Positions 45,212 to 56,975 are shown, counted from the first letter of the stretch. The stretch is 64,000 nt of DNA from Mesocentrotus franciscanus (GCA_037976565.1 CP137684.1:23735010-23799009); one strand, 5' to 3'. Notes: generated by a model not told the origin, from the letters alone. Numbers and translations are program-made.

Positions 45212-45616
45212 ACGGATCCGACGGTTCCGACCCTGACACCGAACACCTGGTGTGGTTTCTCGAAACCGTCATTAAGTCTAAATTTGTAGATATCCTATTG
45301 AAACGTGTGTTATAGAACTAACACGCGTTTCTATATAATGTCCACGAACTTCGACTTTTGACGGTTTCGAGAAACTGGCACTCGCTCTGAATCGGGCGCA
45401 TCCACGCTGGAAGCTCGGATCTGACCGGACTTGCATGCCCCAACCGCCAGGCGTGGCCGGCCGGGCAATCGAGCTAAGACGATCCTTATTCTCGGACCAG
45501 CGCCCCTACTGATAGTATGACATTGATATCGCGTAGCCTTAACTGACACCCAAATATACCCTATCAAGGGATATAAAACAACAATTCAAATTTGTTGATA
45601 ATCACAACTAGTACCC

Positions 45617-45900
45617 AATGGCGGATCCAGGGGGGCACAGGGGGCACGTGCCCCGGCCAAAAAAGAAAAGGAGAAAAAGGAGGGGGAAAAAAAGAGAGGA
45701 AAAAGAAAGAAAGAAGGGAAGAGAGAAAGAAGAATAAAAGAGGGATGAAAGAAAAGGGGAGAGGAGAAAAAGGAGGGGTAAAGGGGAAGAGAGAGGAGAG
45801 AAAGGGCGGAAAAGAAGAAAAGCGGAAAGACGGAGGAGAGAAAAGGGGGAAAAGGAAAATAATGAGAAGGGAAAAGAAAGAAAGGGGGATGATATAAGAA
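45617..45900 (+). repeat. polypurine tract, duplicate
   Basis: Copy of 31261-31545 with several small purine indels, as slippage would produce. The following G-run is longer here (about 45926-45937). Confidence 0.85.
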
Positions 45901-47062
45901 GGGTTTTTTTACCGGGTAAGGGGCGGGGGGGGGGGGGATGCAATTTTAAGTCGAACATGATTAATACCAAAGATTTTATCTCCTTTATAACTTCTAACTT
46001 ATAACTTAGTCTTGAATTAATTTTCCGATATACCTATTATAAGTGCTCTTTCATCATGCAGATTGTCCCCGCCATTAATCCTGCCACAGTTGCTGGTTTC
46101 ATTGTCATATTATTTTCTGTCATCCCTGTGGCCGCGAAGAGCCTACCACAAAGTTTCTATCCGTTTCGCAAGCACCTTTTTTCCATCGCCTACATGTAAT
46201 GATTATTGCTTCCAGTTTGCAAAAGATCCCAGTGGCGGACCTATGGGGGGTGGGGAGGGTTTAAGGGGTTAACCCCCTTGGGCTGGCAAGTGAAAATGTG
46301 ATGTGAAGAGAAAAACGCCATCATGTGTCCAGACCCACACAGTCGATCCGCATCGTCATCGGGTCAAACCCCCTTAAACTGTTACTTGATTTAAAAAGAC
46401 GTTATCATGCACTGCTTTTTATGGTCTCCATTGTGTTACTAGATGCCAGGAAAACATCACTTCGTCGGCCGGGTGGCAATAGGGCGTTAGCTCGAATTTC
46501 AGGTCAAAATTCGACTTTTGATATTTCATGTCATTTAATAGAGTTTTCAAACCTCTTTTAAATAATGTGATCGAGATAGCATAAAACGAACTAAATGATT
46601 ACGTGATCAACAAGAGTAAAAGTGCGTTAGCACAAAGTGTCAGATATCGCGCTAAACTGAAGGGCGTACGCCCTCTACGCCCTTTGAATATTGGGCGCGA
46701 GCGTAAATTTTGCTCAAAGCAGAAGGACGTTATCGCAAAGCTGACGTCTGCTAGGCCTGTGGTAAGCAAAATAACTGCTTCTTCTTTTAAATATCTGGAA
46801 GATTTGATATATTTGGTCACACTGATTACATTATGATTAAGACTGTAGGAGTATTTTGATTTTATCGGGTAAAAATGCGATGTATAATGATGATAATTAA
46901 TACGTTGCCCCGTGTATTGATTTATATGTTATCACAGACAAGGCAGAGTAGTCGCCAACTTAGACTAGCAGTCATTACCCATTAGCATTGACTCTCTATG
47001 CTTTGTTGGAGTGGGTGCTGGGTGGCATTGACTCTATGCTTTGCTGGAGTGGGTGGCAATGG

Positions 47063-47200
47063 AAGCGCTCCCTTAAAGTTAAACTTGAAGGCCTCCAAGC
47101 AGTTACTGTCCCGAGGGAAAAATGAGTTCCGGTAGAGTTGGGTGCGGGATGGGGTAGCGCGTTATAGCGCCAGCAACTTCTTATGAATTGAAATTTGAAA
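47063..47200 (-). pseudogene. decayed LINE C-terminus, duplicate with 46-bp deletion
   Basis: Copy of 32718-32912. A 46-bp deletion bounded by CCAA removes the WNALSKI...ATSLP part and shifts the frame, so it decayed further after duplication. Confidence 0.55.
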
Positions 47201-47600
47201 GCATGCATAGCCTAGATCTACAAAGTAAGTTAAATAAATGTCAGATTGTTAGCAGTAGTAGACTGTATTCAGGTATTATTAAACCAATAGCAACAGTGCA
47301 AGTAGATTCTAGAGGTCTAATATAATAATTTGTTGTTAGAATTAAATTTGCAAAAATTATAGGACGGATATGAAAGGAGAATGGTTTGAACTTTGATACC
47401 TTTGTCTTTGAGTGGCTTTGTTCAACTTTAATCAAGGGCAAGGCTCAAATGATAGTTGAATGTCTAGAACTCTAACAATCAACTTAAGTTTCTACTTTCC
47501 CTCTATTGACAACGGTAAAATGTAAAATATCTTGTAAGTTGGATTAGATCTACTTTCAGTCAAAATTAATGTAACACTTTTGTTTCCCTCGCTTTGTCAG

Positions 47601-47923
47601 AATTTGCACCGCTAGGCTACAGCATGGAGCCAACAAGAGAACTGCTGGTTCAGTGGAAAAAAAGATGGCTCCAAAAACGTTGTAGTGTATGGAGATATTC
47701 AATGTTCCCGATGGATTCCAATAAAAGGGACAAAAGTCTTCATGCCTTAGAAAGGCAGCAGATGGGAGGGAGTTGTCCTGGCAGTGGATGATGAGTCTGA
47801 GGAAATTGATGATGACAGCATGCCACTTGCTCAGCTCACAAGTGATGATGACAACATACCACTTGCTCAGCTCATAAGTGATGATGACAATTAACATACC
47901 ACTTGCCCAGCTCATAATTAAAG
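47601..47923 (+). pseudogene. broken exon with acidic SDDD-PLAQL repeats (copy 2)
   Basis: Equivalent of 33313-33775 without the 140-bp internal duplication, so it shows the earlier structure. It shares the seven-A frame change and the internal TAG with copy 1, so these lesions predate the 15-kb duplication. Splice-site sequences on both sides are intact. One serine codon is altered (EEID for EESD). Confidence 0.65.
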
Positions 47924-49353
47924 GTAACATTTTTTTTTTACAAGTAGACTTGTGAAAATGCAGAATATAAAAGTGCACAACAAAGTTTAGACAGTCCTTG
48001 ACCCCATTCGAGATGGGTTTAATTCTGGTATAACACGCATGTCCCATAGACTCCAGCCCAAGATATCTTGGGAATAGTCTTGAGCAGGTTAAAGTTTACA
48101 TTTAAAGAAACTCAAGGAAAAAAAATTAGGTATATGATGATCAAGTCTGATGACAGTAAAGAGATAAATGATTTCAAGAAAGGTAATATGCATTAGTTTT
48201 TAGTGTGTAATTATTTTTTAAATATTTGTCATTCATTTATCATTCATCACACCAAATTAAAGGTTGCAGTGCCTCCCAACATTTTTGAAGTGTCTTCTAA
48301 CATGTTTGAAGTGTCTACATGTTTCTAATGAATTTAAGCAAAATCATAATTAAAGCTAAACTAGAGTACTGGTAGTAAAAGCGTATTGACAACAAAACTG
48401 GTAATTTATGGTCATAAAATGTTCGATGAACACTAAAATAGTAAATGTAATCAATATTTCTCTATTATCATGACGCATTTAGAAGAATTCGGGTGTAAAA
48501 ACAACCCTCGTCGTATACCCTTTTCGCGAGGAAACCGTTGAATGACTTGTTTGAATCTCCTAACGGTCTAACACCCTCTCTCGGTTGAACGAAAACATAT
48601 GGCGGTTTCATCGCCACAACACGCACTCTTCTCGCCCAGTGGGAGGACTGTCGTCTGCTAGCGAGCTATCTCGCTGAGCTGAGCTGGACTGAGCTGGACT
48701 GCCGTCTATGCATTTGGTAGCAAGCTGCATGCACGATAACGCACGATCGGTCAGCTAGCGCTAGGGCTGCGCTGCACTGGCCGCGGAGCTGTATACATGT
48801 CTGGCTATGCAACAATTACGGCATCTTCTCACCGGACAATTAGGTGGTCAACATTCAATGCTCAACAATAGAAATACTCCCCCAAAACTGGCGATATGCA
48901 TACTATGTACAGATACTCTTTTGGTGTGTTTTAATAATCGACCTACCTTTCTTATAGCTGGCAGCCCCTCGAGAACTTGCAAGATAGTCGCCGATGCATG
49001 ATGCCCATGTGCACAGTAATATACACATACACAACTTCATGCCTAGCCTTTTCCACTGACCTCATACCCGGGCTGTTGTATCTTTCGCGGTTTTTTCCTT
49101 CTCCCTCTCCCTCTCTACTACTCTCTCTGCCCTTTCTTTCTTTGTTATACCGGCTGACGTCCTGACCATGTAGGGGGTTTGCTTTATATGTCTCGTTACG
49201 GGTGGCTGTAAATAGTCGTACTTGTACATATATTATAAATTGGAGCTACGGTTAGCTTGCACATTATTTTGCATAATCCTCTAAACCTTTTTCTCAAATG
49301 TCCAATGTCCAATGTTTCTCGCATTTTCTGTTTTTATTAAAAATAATTATTTG

Positions 49354-49357
49354 CCGG
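49354..49357. other. left CCGG target-site duplication
   Basis: CCGG before the element. The uninterrupted site at 35205-35208 has a single CCGG in the same context (TTTG|CCGG|CCGCC). Confidence 0.88.
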
Positions 49358-49517
49358 TGTCACGGGCCAGAGTGTCCGGGTGGCGATCTGTGTCCGCAGA
49401 CACAGGTCGCCGAAAATTGGGTGGCGAGACGCGTCTTACGTCGGCGATATGTGTCTTAGGTCGGACACATGTCGCCGCTTAAGTCACGGCGAGATGTGTC
49501 CACTGGCGAAATGCGTC
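49358..49517. repeat. left subterminal motif array (7 copies)
   Basis: GGCGATCTGTGTC at 49382-49394, its inverse at 49399-49411, GGCGAGACGCGTC at 49423-49435, GGCGATATGTGTC at 49443-49455, inverse at 49464-49476, GGCGAGATGTGTC at 49488-49500 and GGCGAAATGCGTC at 49505-49517. Copies 1-2 and 4-5 form hairpins with 4- and 8-base loops. Repeated subterminal motifs are typical transposase-binding sites. Confidence 0.88.
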
Positions 49518-50617
49518 CTGAACCCTACAACTTAAAAATCGACTTAAAATGTATATACCTCCACTCTGCTCCACTTGATTGTATCTTACCATTAATATTG
49601 TATTTTTATGTAACATAAGACAAGAGAGATGTACTGTTTACTCCCAAATCGTTTGTTGGCTACAATTTATATCAAATTAATAACACCATAAAAATGGCTA
49701 AACGTACGAGTCTAGCCCCAAACGGAACAGTACTTCACCATACAATTGGCTGTACGTACGAGACTAGCCCTTGACACTAGCGACGAATAAGCCTGCGACC
49801 AATACGTTGGAAGCCCACAATGTTAGCGCTTAATGAGGAAGCCAGCCACCAAACGGGGTTGTAGTGTTTCCAAATCGTCTAATCAAAAGGAAAAAATACC
49901 GGTTTGAGCCCAACTTCAATCTGAAACGGTGAAACCCGGAAAAAACTGTCGGCATGTGACACATGTTTGGCAGTAAAGAACAACTTTACCGCTTTTACAT
50001 GGTGTGGATCAATATGTAACGGAAACGTCATACGATTTTTTTTTGAAAGACTTCAAACTTAAAGCCGAATTGTTGCCATTATTGTGTAGATAAGCCCTCG
50101 ATATGCCGGTTTGAGCCCTAACTTCAATCTGCAGAAGACAAAAAAAATATTGGCACGTGACAAACATATGCGCCCTAATTAGGAGTAATGATCAAAAACA
50201 TTTAATTTGATAAGCTCTTTATCTTATTGAAATATTATACAATACTTTATATGGCCTTTAAATCTAAATACTGTTAATTTGAGTTATATATTTTATTAAA
50301 CGTTATGCGTTAATTAATGGCCGATTTCCATCTGAAGCTCTAATATAATTTACCAACTGTGAAAACCTGGCCAAAAATAACTTGAAACTCAAGTATTTCA
50401 TATTTTGTTTAGTTCAATCTTTTTGATTTAGCAATAGTTTGAAAATGCTTAAAATTACCTACATCTATTTGTTTAAGTTTCTAAACTCAATAGAATTGCA
50501 TGTTCCTATAAAAAGGGCGTATTATATAACCTCAACTTGAAATTGAAATGTCAAAATTCGATAGAAATGCGTGTTCCTAAAACTAAAAGGGCATATTATA
50601 ATCTCAAATCGCTATTC
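49518..50617. other. AT-rich interior of the insertion, nothing recognised
   Basis: No open frame of note. ACCGGTTTGAGCCC.AACTTCAATCTG occurs near 49900 and again near 50106, suggesting an old internal duplication. CGTACGAG...CTAGCCC recurs at 49703 and 49754. Confidence 0.5.
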
Positions 50618-51416
50618 GGGTCGCTATTCATACAAATTAGATAAGCAATGAACAAAATGGTAATAACAAAGGGAAATATTGGATGGGGGACGCCCCGCGG
50701 CTGTGGCGTAGCTGCGGGGCGGGGGCTACACATGGCCCCGAATATTTGTCTCTTTAAGAAATATATTTTACCTTTTATCTTTGATAATTATATAGAGACA
50801 TCCCCATAATCTAGCTAATATATTTCCCCCGCTCCTGCGGTGACGAAAAAAGTAGTAAAACATCTTATCATATCATAATTTGTCCGCCTTATGGGAAATG
50901 TTGCCCCACTACCCTGCCCCGACTAATCTTATCCAGGCTTTGCCACTGAGACATTAAGTAGAACAAGCAGGCCCACTATCACTGAGTTTGCTATTTCAGA
51001 AACTAGTAATTGTTTATAAACGAAAATAATGTTTTTGTAGCAAGTAGGTTTAAGTAGGACTTTGGACCTACAAATCATTATAGCCTCAGCCATATCCAGG
51101 CATCCAGAAGCTCTTCAATTAATAGCCAATGAAGACTGATAGATTTTCGTTTTCCAGGAATTATCATACCTCAGGATACGAGTAATCATATTGATTAACC
51201 TAACTTCATTTATCCATAATCTTGATTTCCTGAAACTTTCCTAACACCGAAACCAAATGGGTTTGGACCGGACCATGAGCCTAGTTACTGCCCGGAGAGG
51301 AATGAGGGGGCACTTCAAATTGTTTTTTTTTGGGGGATAGGGGCTTGAACACTTTGGACCTTGAAGGGTTTTTTCGCGTCATGTAGCGTAAAAATTGGGG
51401 TAGGATATATATAGCC

Positions 51417-51668
51417 CAGGCGCGGATCCACGTGGGGGGGGGGGCGCCCGACGGGCCCGCCCCCACCTGGCAAAAAAATTTAGAGAAAAGATGTTAACTA
51501 CAAATTTTCCTTTTCGTTTGCTCAATGGGAGGGGTTTTGAGTTTTTTTGTTTCTTTGTTTATTTTACTTAGTGCTCACACTACCCCCCCACTGAGCGAAA
51601 TATCGATCGGCGCGATTTTTACATTTAATTCAGGCCGCCCCTATTGGAAAATCCTGGATCCGCCCCTG
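51417..51668. mobile_element. hAT-like MITE, CAGG.GCGGATCC...GGATCCGCCCCTG
   Basis: Ends CAGGCGCGGATCCACG and TCCTGGATCCGCCCCTG are inverted over about 14 bp. Flanking octamers ATATAGCC and CTAAAGCC agree at six of eight positions, a plausible aged 8-bp duplication as hAT elements make. Confidence 0.75.
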
Positions 51669-51669
51669 C

Positions 51670-51930
51670 TAAAGCCCTCGTAACATCAATAGCCCTCGTA
51701 GCATGATTATAAATGGATTTGAATAATTATTACATCATTACATGTATATTTTCTGTGTTTGCTTTGAATTTATGTCTCGAATTAATTAATGTGTACCTTT
51801 TTCTGAACCTGATTGCATATTTATGTTTAAATTCCGTATTTTTCCTGTGTTTGTTCTGTATTTATCATTATATCCTGCCTCCTTGTCGCTACGAGGGCTA
51901 TATCGCACCCTAAATAAAAATAAATAAATA
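51670..51930 (+). mobile_element. possible LINE/SINE 3' part with AATAAA tail
   Basis: AGCCCTCGTAGCATG near the start and CGCTACGAGGGCT near the end are inverted, followed by ATCGCACCCTAAATAAAAATAAATAAATAAA. The short hydrophobic frame (51713-51913) has no recognisable domain. Confidence 0.4.
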
Positions 51931-52044
51931 AAAAAATCTCTCACGCCCCCTCACCGCGGCTACGCCACAGCCGTGGGGTGTCCCATATTCATTATTTCGC
52001 TTTCTTATCATTTTGTTCATTGCTTATTTCATATTCATTTTTGA

Positions 52045-52205
52045 ATGAATAGCGACCCTCGATCACCCTGTATTATATAGCGACCCTCATTTCGTATTAT
52101 GAATATAATATAGCGACCCTCATTTCGTAATATGAATAGCGACCCTCATGTCCTATTATGAATAGAGACCCTTTTCTCAAATTATGAATAGCGGTCTTTA
52201 TGAAA
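52045..52205. repeat. ~27-bp minisatellite (TATGAATAGCGACCCTCATTTCG)
   Basis: Five to six GAATAGCGACCCTC-type units with spacing about 25-36 bp. The motif also lies outside the left arm at 50618 in inverse orientation. Confidence 0.85.
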
Positions 52206-52209
52206 AGCG

Positions 52210-53980
52210 AGGTTACCCTCGTGTTTTGCTATGATATGAAATCTGTTATTTTGCTGTGACATTGGAGACTCTGGTGAAAGCTTTTGTCCAATCTTTCTTC
52301 TCTTTATCAATATCATCCATGTTACATTTTCACTTTTTGTTTTTTTTTCGAAGACACCATAGCCTGAATTCTATCATTCTTTTGTTGCGCTAACTACGAC
52401 CAAAGTCTTTATTGGTCGCTTGATCGAAATATAGAAGAGATCTTTCTGTGCGGTGAACTGTGAGTCTAAGACCCAAGAAACTCGAAGGTGAGTCGTGCTA
52501 TAATTATCCATATATTTAATATATTCCGCTACAATCATGACTGCCATGTACTTTAGATACATTTCTATTTTCTAGTGCTTTCATACTATTTCAGGATTTC
52601 ATACTAGATCTAGATGTTTTGGAAATAACATACTGTGCAATCTACTCTCGAACTTTTCAGTTTTTGTCGTCATGAGCTAGTTTTCAGCCTTACCCCCTTA
52701 CCTCCCGGGAAAGTCTTCCCAGACTTTAGGGGGACAATCTCGGGAATTTCCGTGCAAATTAAAGAATAAGAAGAAGTTCGAACTCATAGACCTAATTACA
52801 TTTTTAAGTTAACCGTTCAATTTCGTAAGTTTCTTGCATCAGTGATCAGAATAAATTCGAGTTATACTGCAACAGATTACCCTATTCCAATCTAGGTGGG
52901 TCTTAAATGGTGGATCTATTCTGAAAAGTGAAATGAGTCGTTAATTATACAATGGCAATGGCACTGCTACTGCTACTACTAGTACTAGACTCTAGGCCTA
53001 TACTATACTATAGACTTTGTATGTAGGCCTACAGTATAGTGCTAGTGCTATCCTGCTACATGCCGTACGCATGCATGCATATCTGTGTGTGTTTAAAATA
53101 GTCATCGAAGTAGTCATCGAAGTCAAAGTAGTCTAGATCTACTGCATGTTGCCTGCCCGGTTTCCGGTCACATGAGCGGTTTTTCACAGATAACTTCTCT
53201 GGCAATGAATTATATAGGCGCTAATATATTCTACTACTACTACATCACTTTGTCGCGAAAATTCTAACAAATCATGCGATGCCATATTCTTTCTCGTGAA
53301 GTTCCAAACATTTTTCCTGCCCTTTTCCACTCTCAGAGTCGGACTCGAGATCAAGGCTTTTTAGATAAATCTCAAATAATTTGTCTTGATGAATTAATTT
53401 GTTCAATTGCAGTGTTTCTATCTCCCTGATCCAAGTGTTATTATTAATGCCACTCTATAAAGTATGTGTTCATGGCATGCCAAAGTGGATGAGGTATTGA
53501 GTTGTACTGAACGAAACAAGATGACTGTCATTTATAATAATAATACATAAGATTTGTAAGGCACCAAATCCACTTGACAATCAAATGCTCAAGGTGCAGC
53601 TTGTGCAAAAGATGAAATACATGATAAATAGACAAAAGTACAATAGGAAAGGTATGATGGTTGTTGACAAATTCAGTTGGTCATGTCAGTTCTCATTTGC
53701 GAATATGTAGAACTGTGATGGGCTAATGTAGCTTTACAAGCTCAATTGATGAGATAAACTGAGCACAGCATAAAGGTATATTTTGTGGGGCAGTTTTTAA
53801 ACAAGAGCGCTGTCTTTTCGTTAAATTAGTTGTCTGTGAACTGTGAAAGATAACAATAATAAGACAATTATTAAAAGATGACCAATTTTTTTATCGAATG
53901 CGAAAACATGTCAAAATGCGGATAGGGCCTATAGATGTAGGGAAAATTATGAGAAAGATTTTATCTTTCGTTTCGATATC
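52210..53980. other. unassigned interior of the insertion
   Basis: Contains CTACTACT and CTAGTGCTAGTGC low-complexity parts and two TAGGCCTA words (about 52990-53040), plus a ~90-bp piece (53535-53625) with TTTGTAAGGCACCAAATCC and ATGCTCAAGGTGC that resembles a SINE body. No gene recognised. Confidence 0.45.
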
Positions 53981-53990
53981 TTTTCCTCAG

Positions 53991-54101
53991 ATTAACTATA
54001 ACAGAAGAACCCAACTCATGGAACTTATTATAGACATTGCCACAAATGTTGAAGATGCAAGATGGTATGGACACCTAAAGATTTCACATAAAAATTGACA
54101 G
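53991..54101 (+). other. exon-like segment with strong acceptor, ends in stop
   Basis: The acceptor TTTCGATATCTTTTCCTCAG is excellent and a donor G|GTATAG follows. One frame reads RRTQLMELIIDIATN then VEDARWYGHLKISHKN and TGA just before the donor. I recognise no family. It may be a captured host exon or chance. Confidence 0.35.
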
Positions 54102-54216
54102 GTATAGGCCTACATGTACGTCTATTTATAAACATGATGGTGTAATATTCAGTGATCTTGAAATTGATTTTCCTTAATATATGTAGGTAAACCATGAAAA
54201 GATATATAAAAAGAGA

Positions 54217-54393
54217 TACAGTCAAACCTGTCTATAGCGACCGCCTAAGGGAAACACAAAAAGTGGTCTTTGTAGACAGGTTCCTTTAGTACATGTTTCA
54301 ATGAGAAACCATTTTCAAGGGAAACAAAAAATGTGGTCCTTGTAGACAGGTGGTCTTTGTAGACAGGTGGTCACTAAAGCAGGTTTGACTGTA
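54217..54393. mobile_element. 177-bp MITE, TACAGTCAAACCTG ends
   Basis: Left TACAGTCAAACCTG is the exact inverse of right CAGGTTTGACTGTA, with TA beside each end (a TA target duplication or part of the terminal repeat). The interior repeats GTGGTC.TTGTAGACAGGT three times. This is the appearance of a small Tc1/mariner- or pogo-class non-autonomous element. Confidence 0.82.
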
Positions 54394-54492
54394 TATGAGT
54401 ACAATTGTGGAGTAAATGTGATAATTTTGGATTGTTTTTCAAAATGTTTTAAACATTTGTAAATAGAATGTATGGAAGTGATTCATTTCTAG

Positions 54493-54668
54493 GATGGACT
54501 AATGTGGCCACAGTAAAGTGGTATCATTTGAAAAAATTTATATTGTGGGGTGTCAGGAAGAGTTTGGAAACAATGTTTCCAAAGTCAGTAGATTTACAAA
54601 TTTGTCAGAAACAAGTTCTGTAAATGACCTGTCACAAATTTGTATGAGGAGGGAGGGGGACAGAAGAG
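54493..54668 (+). other. exon-like segment, frame broken
   Basis: Preceded by ATTCATTTCTAG and followed by AGAG|GTAAAAT. One frame opens WTNVATVKWYHLKKF and another takes over later, so no single frame spans it. Possibly a decayed exon or part of a non-coding transcript. Confidence 0.3.
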
Positions 54669-54812
54669 GTAAAATCTTGATCATCAAACACTGCCCCCAC
54701 GTGAACATGTATTCTTGTTGAGAAGACTTAATGATGAACATTAGTGCAATTATAATTTGTGTATACTGCTTTTACATATTTAATTTTTCATTTTTTTTTC
54801 TTCATTTTTTAG

Positions 54813-54909
54813 GATGATGCTTTCCCATAGGAGATGAACGCCGATGGAGCAAGATGACAACTTGAGGAGACAAAGGCAGAACAACAAAATAATGGGCCGT
54901 TTTGGAGAG
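54813..54909 (+). other. 97-bp exon-like segment (copy A), non-coding
   Basis: Acceptor TTTTTCTTCATTTTTTAG and donor GGAGAG|GTACATGG bound exactly 97 bp. All three plus frames contain stops within a few codons. A second copy with the same boundaries is at 56055-56151. Confidence 0.4.
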
Positions 54910-55399
54910 GTACATGGTTATGAAAGTTTCCTTCTACCCTGACAACAATCTCTTTTCAAATTTTCCTTTTTCTGTTTGTTGAGACCATTGGAGTCAGATT
55001 ACAGGGACTCCATGTGTATACAGACAGAAATGGGGAAATCTAACCATGATAACAAGTTGATTTGAATCATAGTAGAAATATCATCAAAAAACAAATGAAG
55101 GTTATAGAGTACCGAAGTGTGATGTATTGGCCAAGTTGTCAAGGGTGCTGGTTCCAAACAATTTTGTGCTAAACAATGGCGTGGTGATAACACCAGCGCC
55201 ACACACTGAATTTGCCCAGGTCCATCCCGTTGCTTGAATGATTTTGCGGTGAACCTCATGCGCAGGCTCTGTTGATTGGAACCAGTAACCAAGACGACGA
55301 TGAAATATGGCATTTATAGCCCTTCGGTACTATTAAGTTTGACAGTTTGGTTCATTTAATAAATACATGTAGATGAAAATCTAAGAAATTATTTATTAG

Positions 55400-55710
55400 C
55401 TCACCTCAGCAAAATGCTCAACTTGACAGGAATCGTCCTTGGGAAAGGAAGTATCTAAAGTTGTTGATATGAGGTAACCATCTGGCATGGGGCAGCCCCA
55501 GGTGCCCCAGGGTCATATTTTGATATACTCTTACTTCTATAAAGGATTGCTGGAATTTAAGCAAACTTGATAGGAATTATCCTTGGGTGAAAGGGATCTA
55601 ACTTTGTGAGAATGAGTCTCTCTGACATGTGGGCAGCCTCTCCCCAAAATTGCCCCAGGGACTACGGTTATAAAATTTCAATGTCTTCCTTAAAAAAAAC
55701 TACATATAAC
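55400..55710. repeat. ~145-bp degenerate direct duplication (TTAGCTCACCTCAGC type)
   Basis: Two related blocks each run ACTTGA.AGGAAT.....CTTGGG, AAGTTGTTGA or AACTTTGTGA, then GGCAGCC.C...GCCCCAGG. The opening TTAGCTCACCTCAGCAAAATG resembles a repeat common in marine invertebrates. Confidence 0.6.
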
Positions 55711-56054
55711 TTTCACAAATGTATTTTTCTAGAGAGAGGAAGGGGATGGTACTGGATGTGGATTGACATACTACCTCTCATGTAAGCATAATGTCCGCGA
55801 AACTCTTGATTCAATTTTTCAACTCACACTGAAATAGCTACATGTGGTTATAATGGTTTAATTGCCCTAACCAACCGACCTCCCCTAAAAAAAGTTGTTT
55901 TCATTTTAGGTAAAGTAAAATCTTGATCATCTACCCATGGACCTACTACGAACACTGCCCCCAGCTGAACATATGTATCCTTGTTCAGAAGACTGATCAA
56001 CATGAGGGCAATTATAATTTGTGTATAATGCTTTTGCATTATTTTAAATTTTAG

Positions 56055-56151
56055 GATGATGCTTCACCATAGGAGATGAACGCTGATGAAGCAAGATGAC
56101 AACTTGAGGAGACAAAGGCAGAACAACAAAATAATGGGCTGTTTTGGAGAG
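56055..56151 (+). other. 97-bp exon-like segment (copy B), non-coding
   Basis: About 95% identical by eye to 54813-54909, the same 97-bp length, with acceptor TTTTAAATTTTAG and donor GGAGAG|GTACATGG kept. The flanks 54650-54810 and 55905-56050 are also related but more diverged, so the segment plus flank was duplicated ~1.24 kb apart. Confidence 0.4.
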
Positions 56152-56789
56152 GTACATGGTTATGAAAGTTTCCTTCTCTAACAATCTCTTTTAAAATCAT
56201 CCCTTTTCCGTTGTTGAGACCACTGGAGTCCAGATTACAGGGAATCCATGTGTATACAGACAGAACTAGGCAAATCTAACCTAATCTAACATTTATTTGT
56301 CAAATAAACCCAACTGTCAACCTTAAAGGGAGTGTAGACTGACGAGACTAAGTGTCTTTCCCATGGCCTGACTCGGGGCTAATCGAGATTAAGTCGCTGA
56401 CTACCGTTAATCCAGTCCATTCGTTTACGTGCAGTTGTCCAAAGAAGACGTAGATGGCATTAACCAGTATTTGCCAAGCTACACGGCCTTTAATAAAAAT
56501 TGGATTTGGTAATTCTCAAAAAAACATATTTAAATATTACATGTACTTTCTATTAACGGATGGTTCCAGTCAAGTATGGTTAACCTCACATTTTCAGAGA
56601 TTTCGCTGCAAGTCTTATGCACATTCTGATACCATTTTCGTCGAAATCCGATATACCTGTAAGGTGTAACAATTACAATTAGTATGCGCATGTCATCAAA
56701 AAGTGCAATACTTGCATATATTCATGTACAAGCAGAAATGTGTAGCGCATATCACATTTTAAACATCTCTATGCGCTTCCAAATTTAGA

Positions 56790-56975
56790 AATTATTAACC
56801 GGCTTTAGCTGTGCCACCATTACGGCGCTCTAGCATTTCAAGGAATTAATTCCAGCCATTTACCTCACCCAGGTCGAGTGTGGCAAATGTAGATTAATGT
56901 CTTACTAAAGAACATTGGTGATGCAGCGGAACTCGAACAGCGGACCTTGTGATCCGCAGTCCGATGACATATCCA
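56790..56975 (-). mobile_element. diverged tRNA-derived SINE
   Basis: On the minus strand, TGTGGATATGTCATCGGACTGCGGATCAC with box B-like GTTCGAGTTCC, and a body related to 25740-25945 (GTAGATTAATGTCTT, GGAATT..TTCC, CGGCGCTC). It is much more diverged than the two copies in the 15-kb duplication, hence older. Confidence 0.75.

Larger units (their letters stand above)
36402..49357 (+). repeat. 15-kb tandem duplication, copy 2, first part
   Basis: Matches 21331-35208 of copy 1. It is interrupted after TTTGCCGG (49350-49357) by the 12.8-kb insertion and resumes at 62200. Confidence 0.97.
50618..52059. mobile_element. nested ~1.44-kb element with ~110-bp inverted ends
   Basis: The left arm (50618-50726: GGGTCGCTATTCAT, AAGCAATGAACAAAATG.TAA, CGGCTGTGGCGTAGC.GCGG) is inverted at the right (51944-52059). 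The interior contains a hAT-like MITE (51417-51668) and an AATAAATAAATAAA-tailed segment. Outside both ends sit copies of the GAATAGCGACCC minisatellite motif, likewise inverted. No transposase seen. Confidence 0.75.

Noticed and set aside
55000..55313. 104-codon minus-strand frame inside the insertion
   Set aside because: No recognisable domain, no splice context, and typical random-frame composition.
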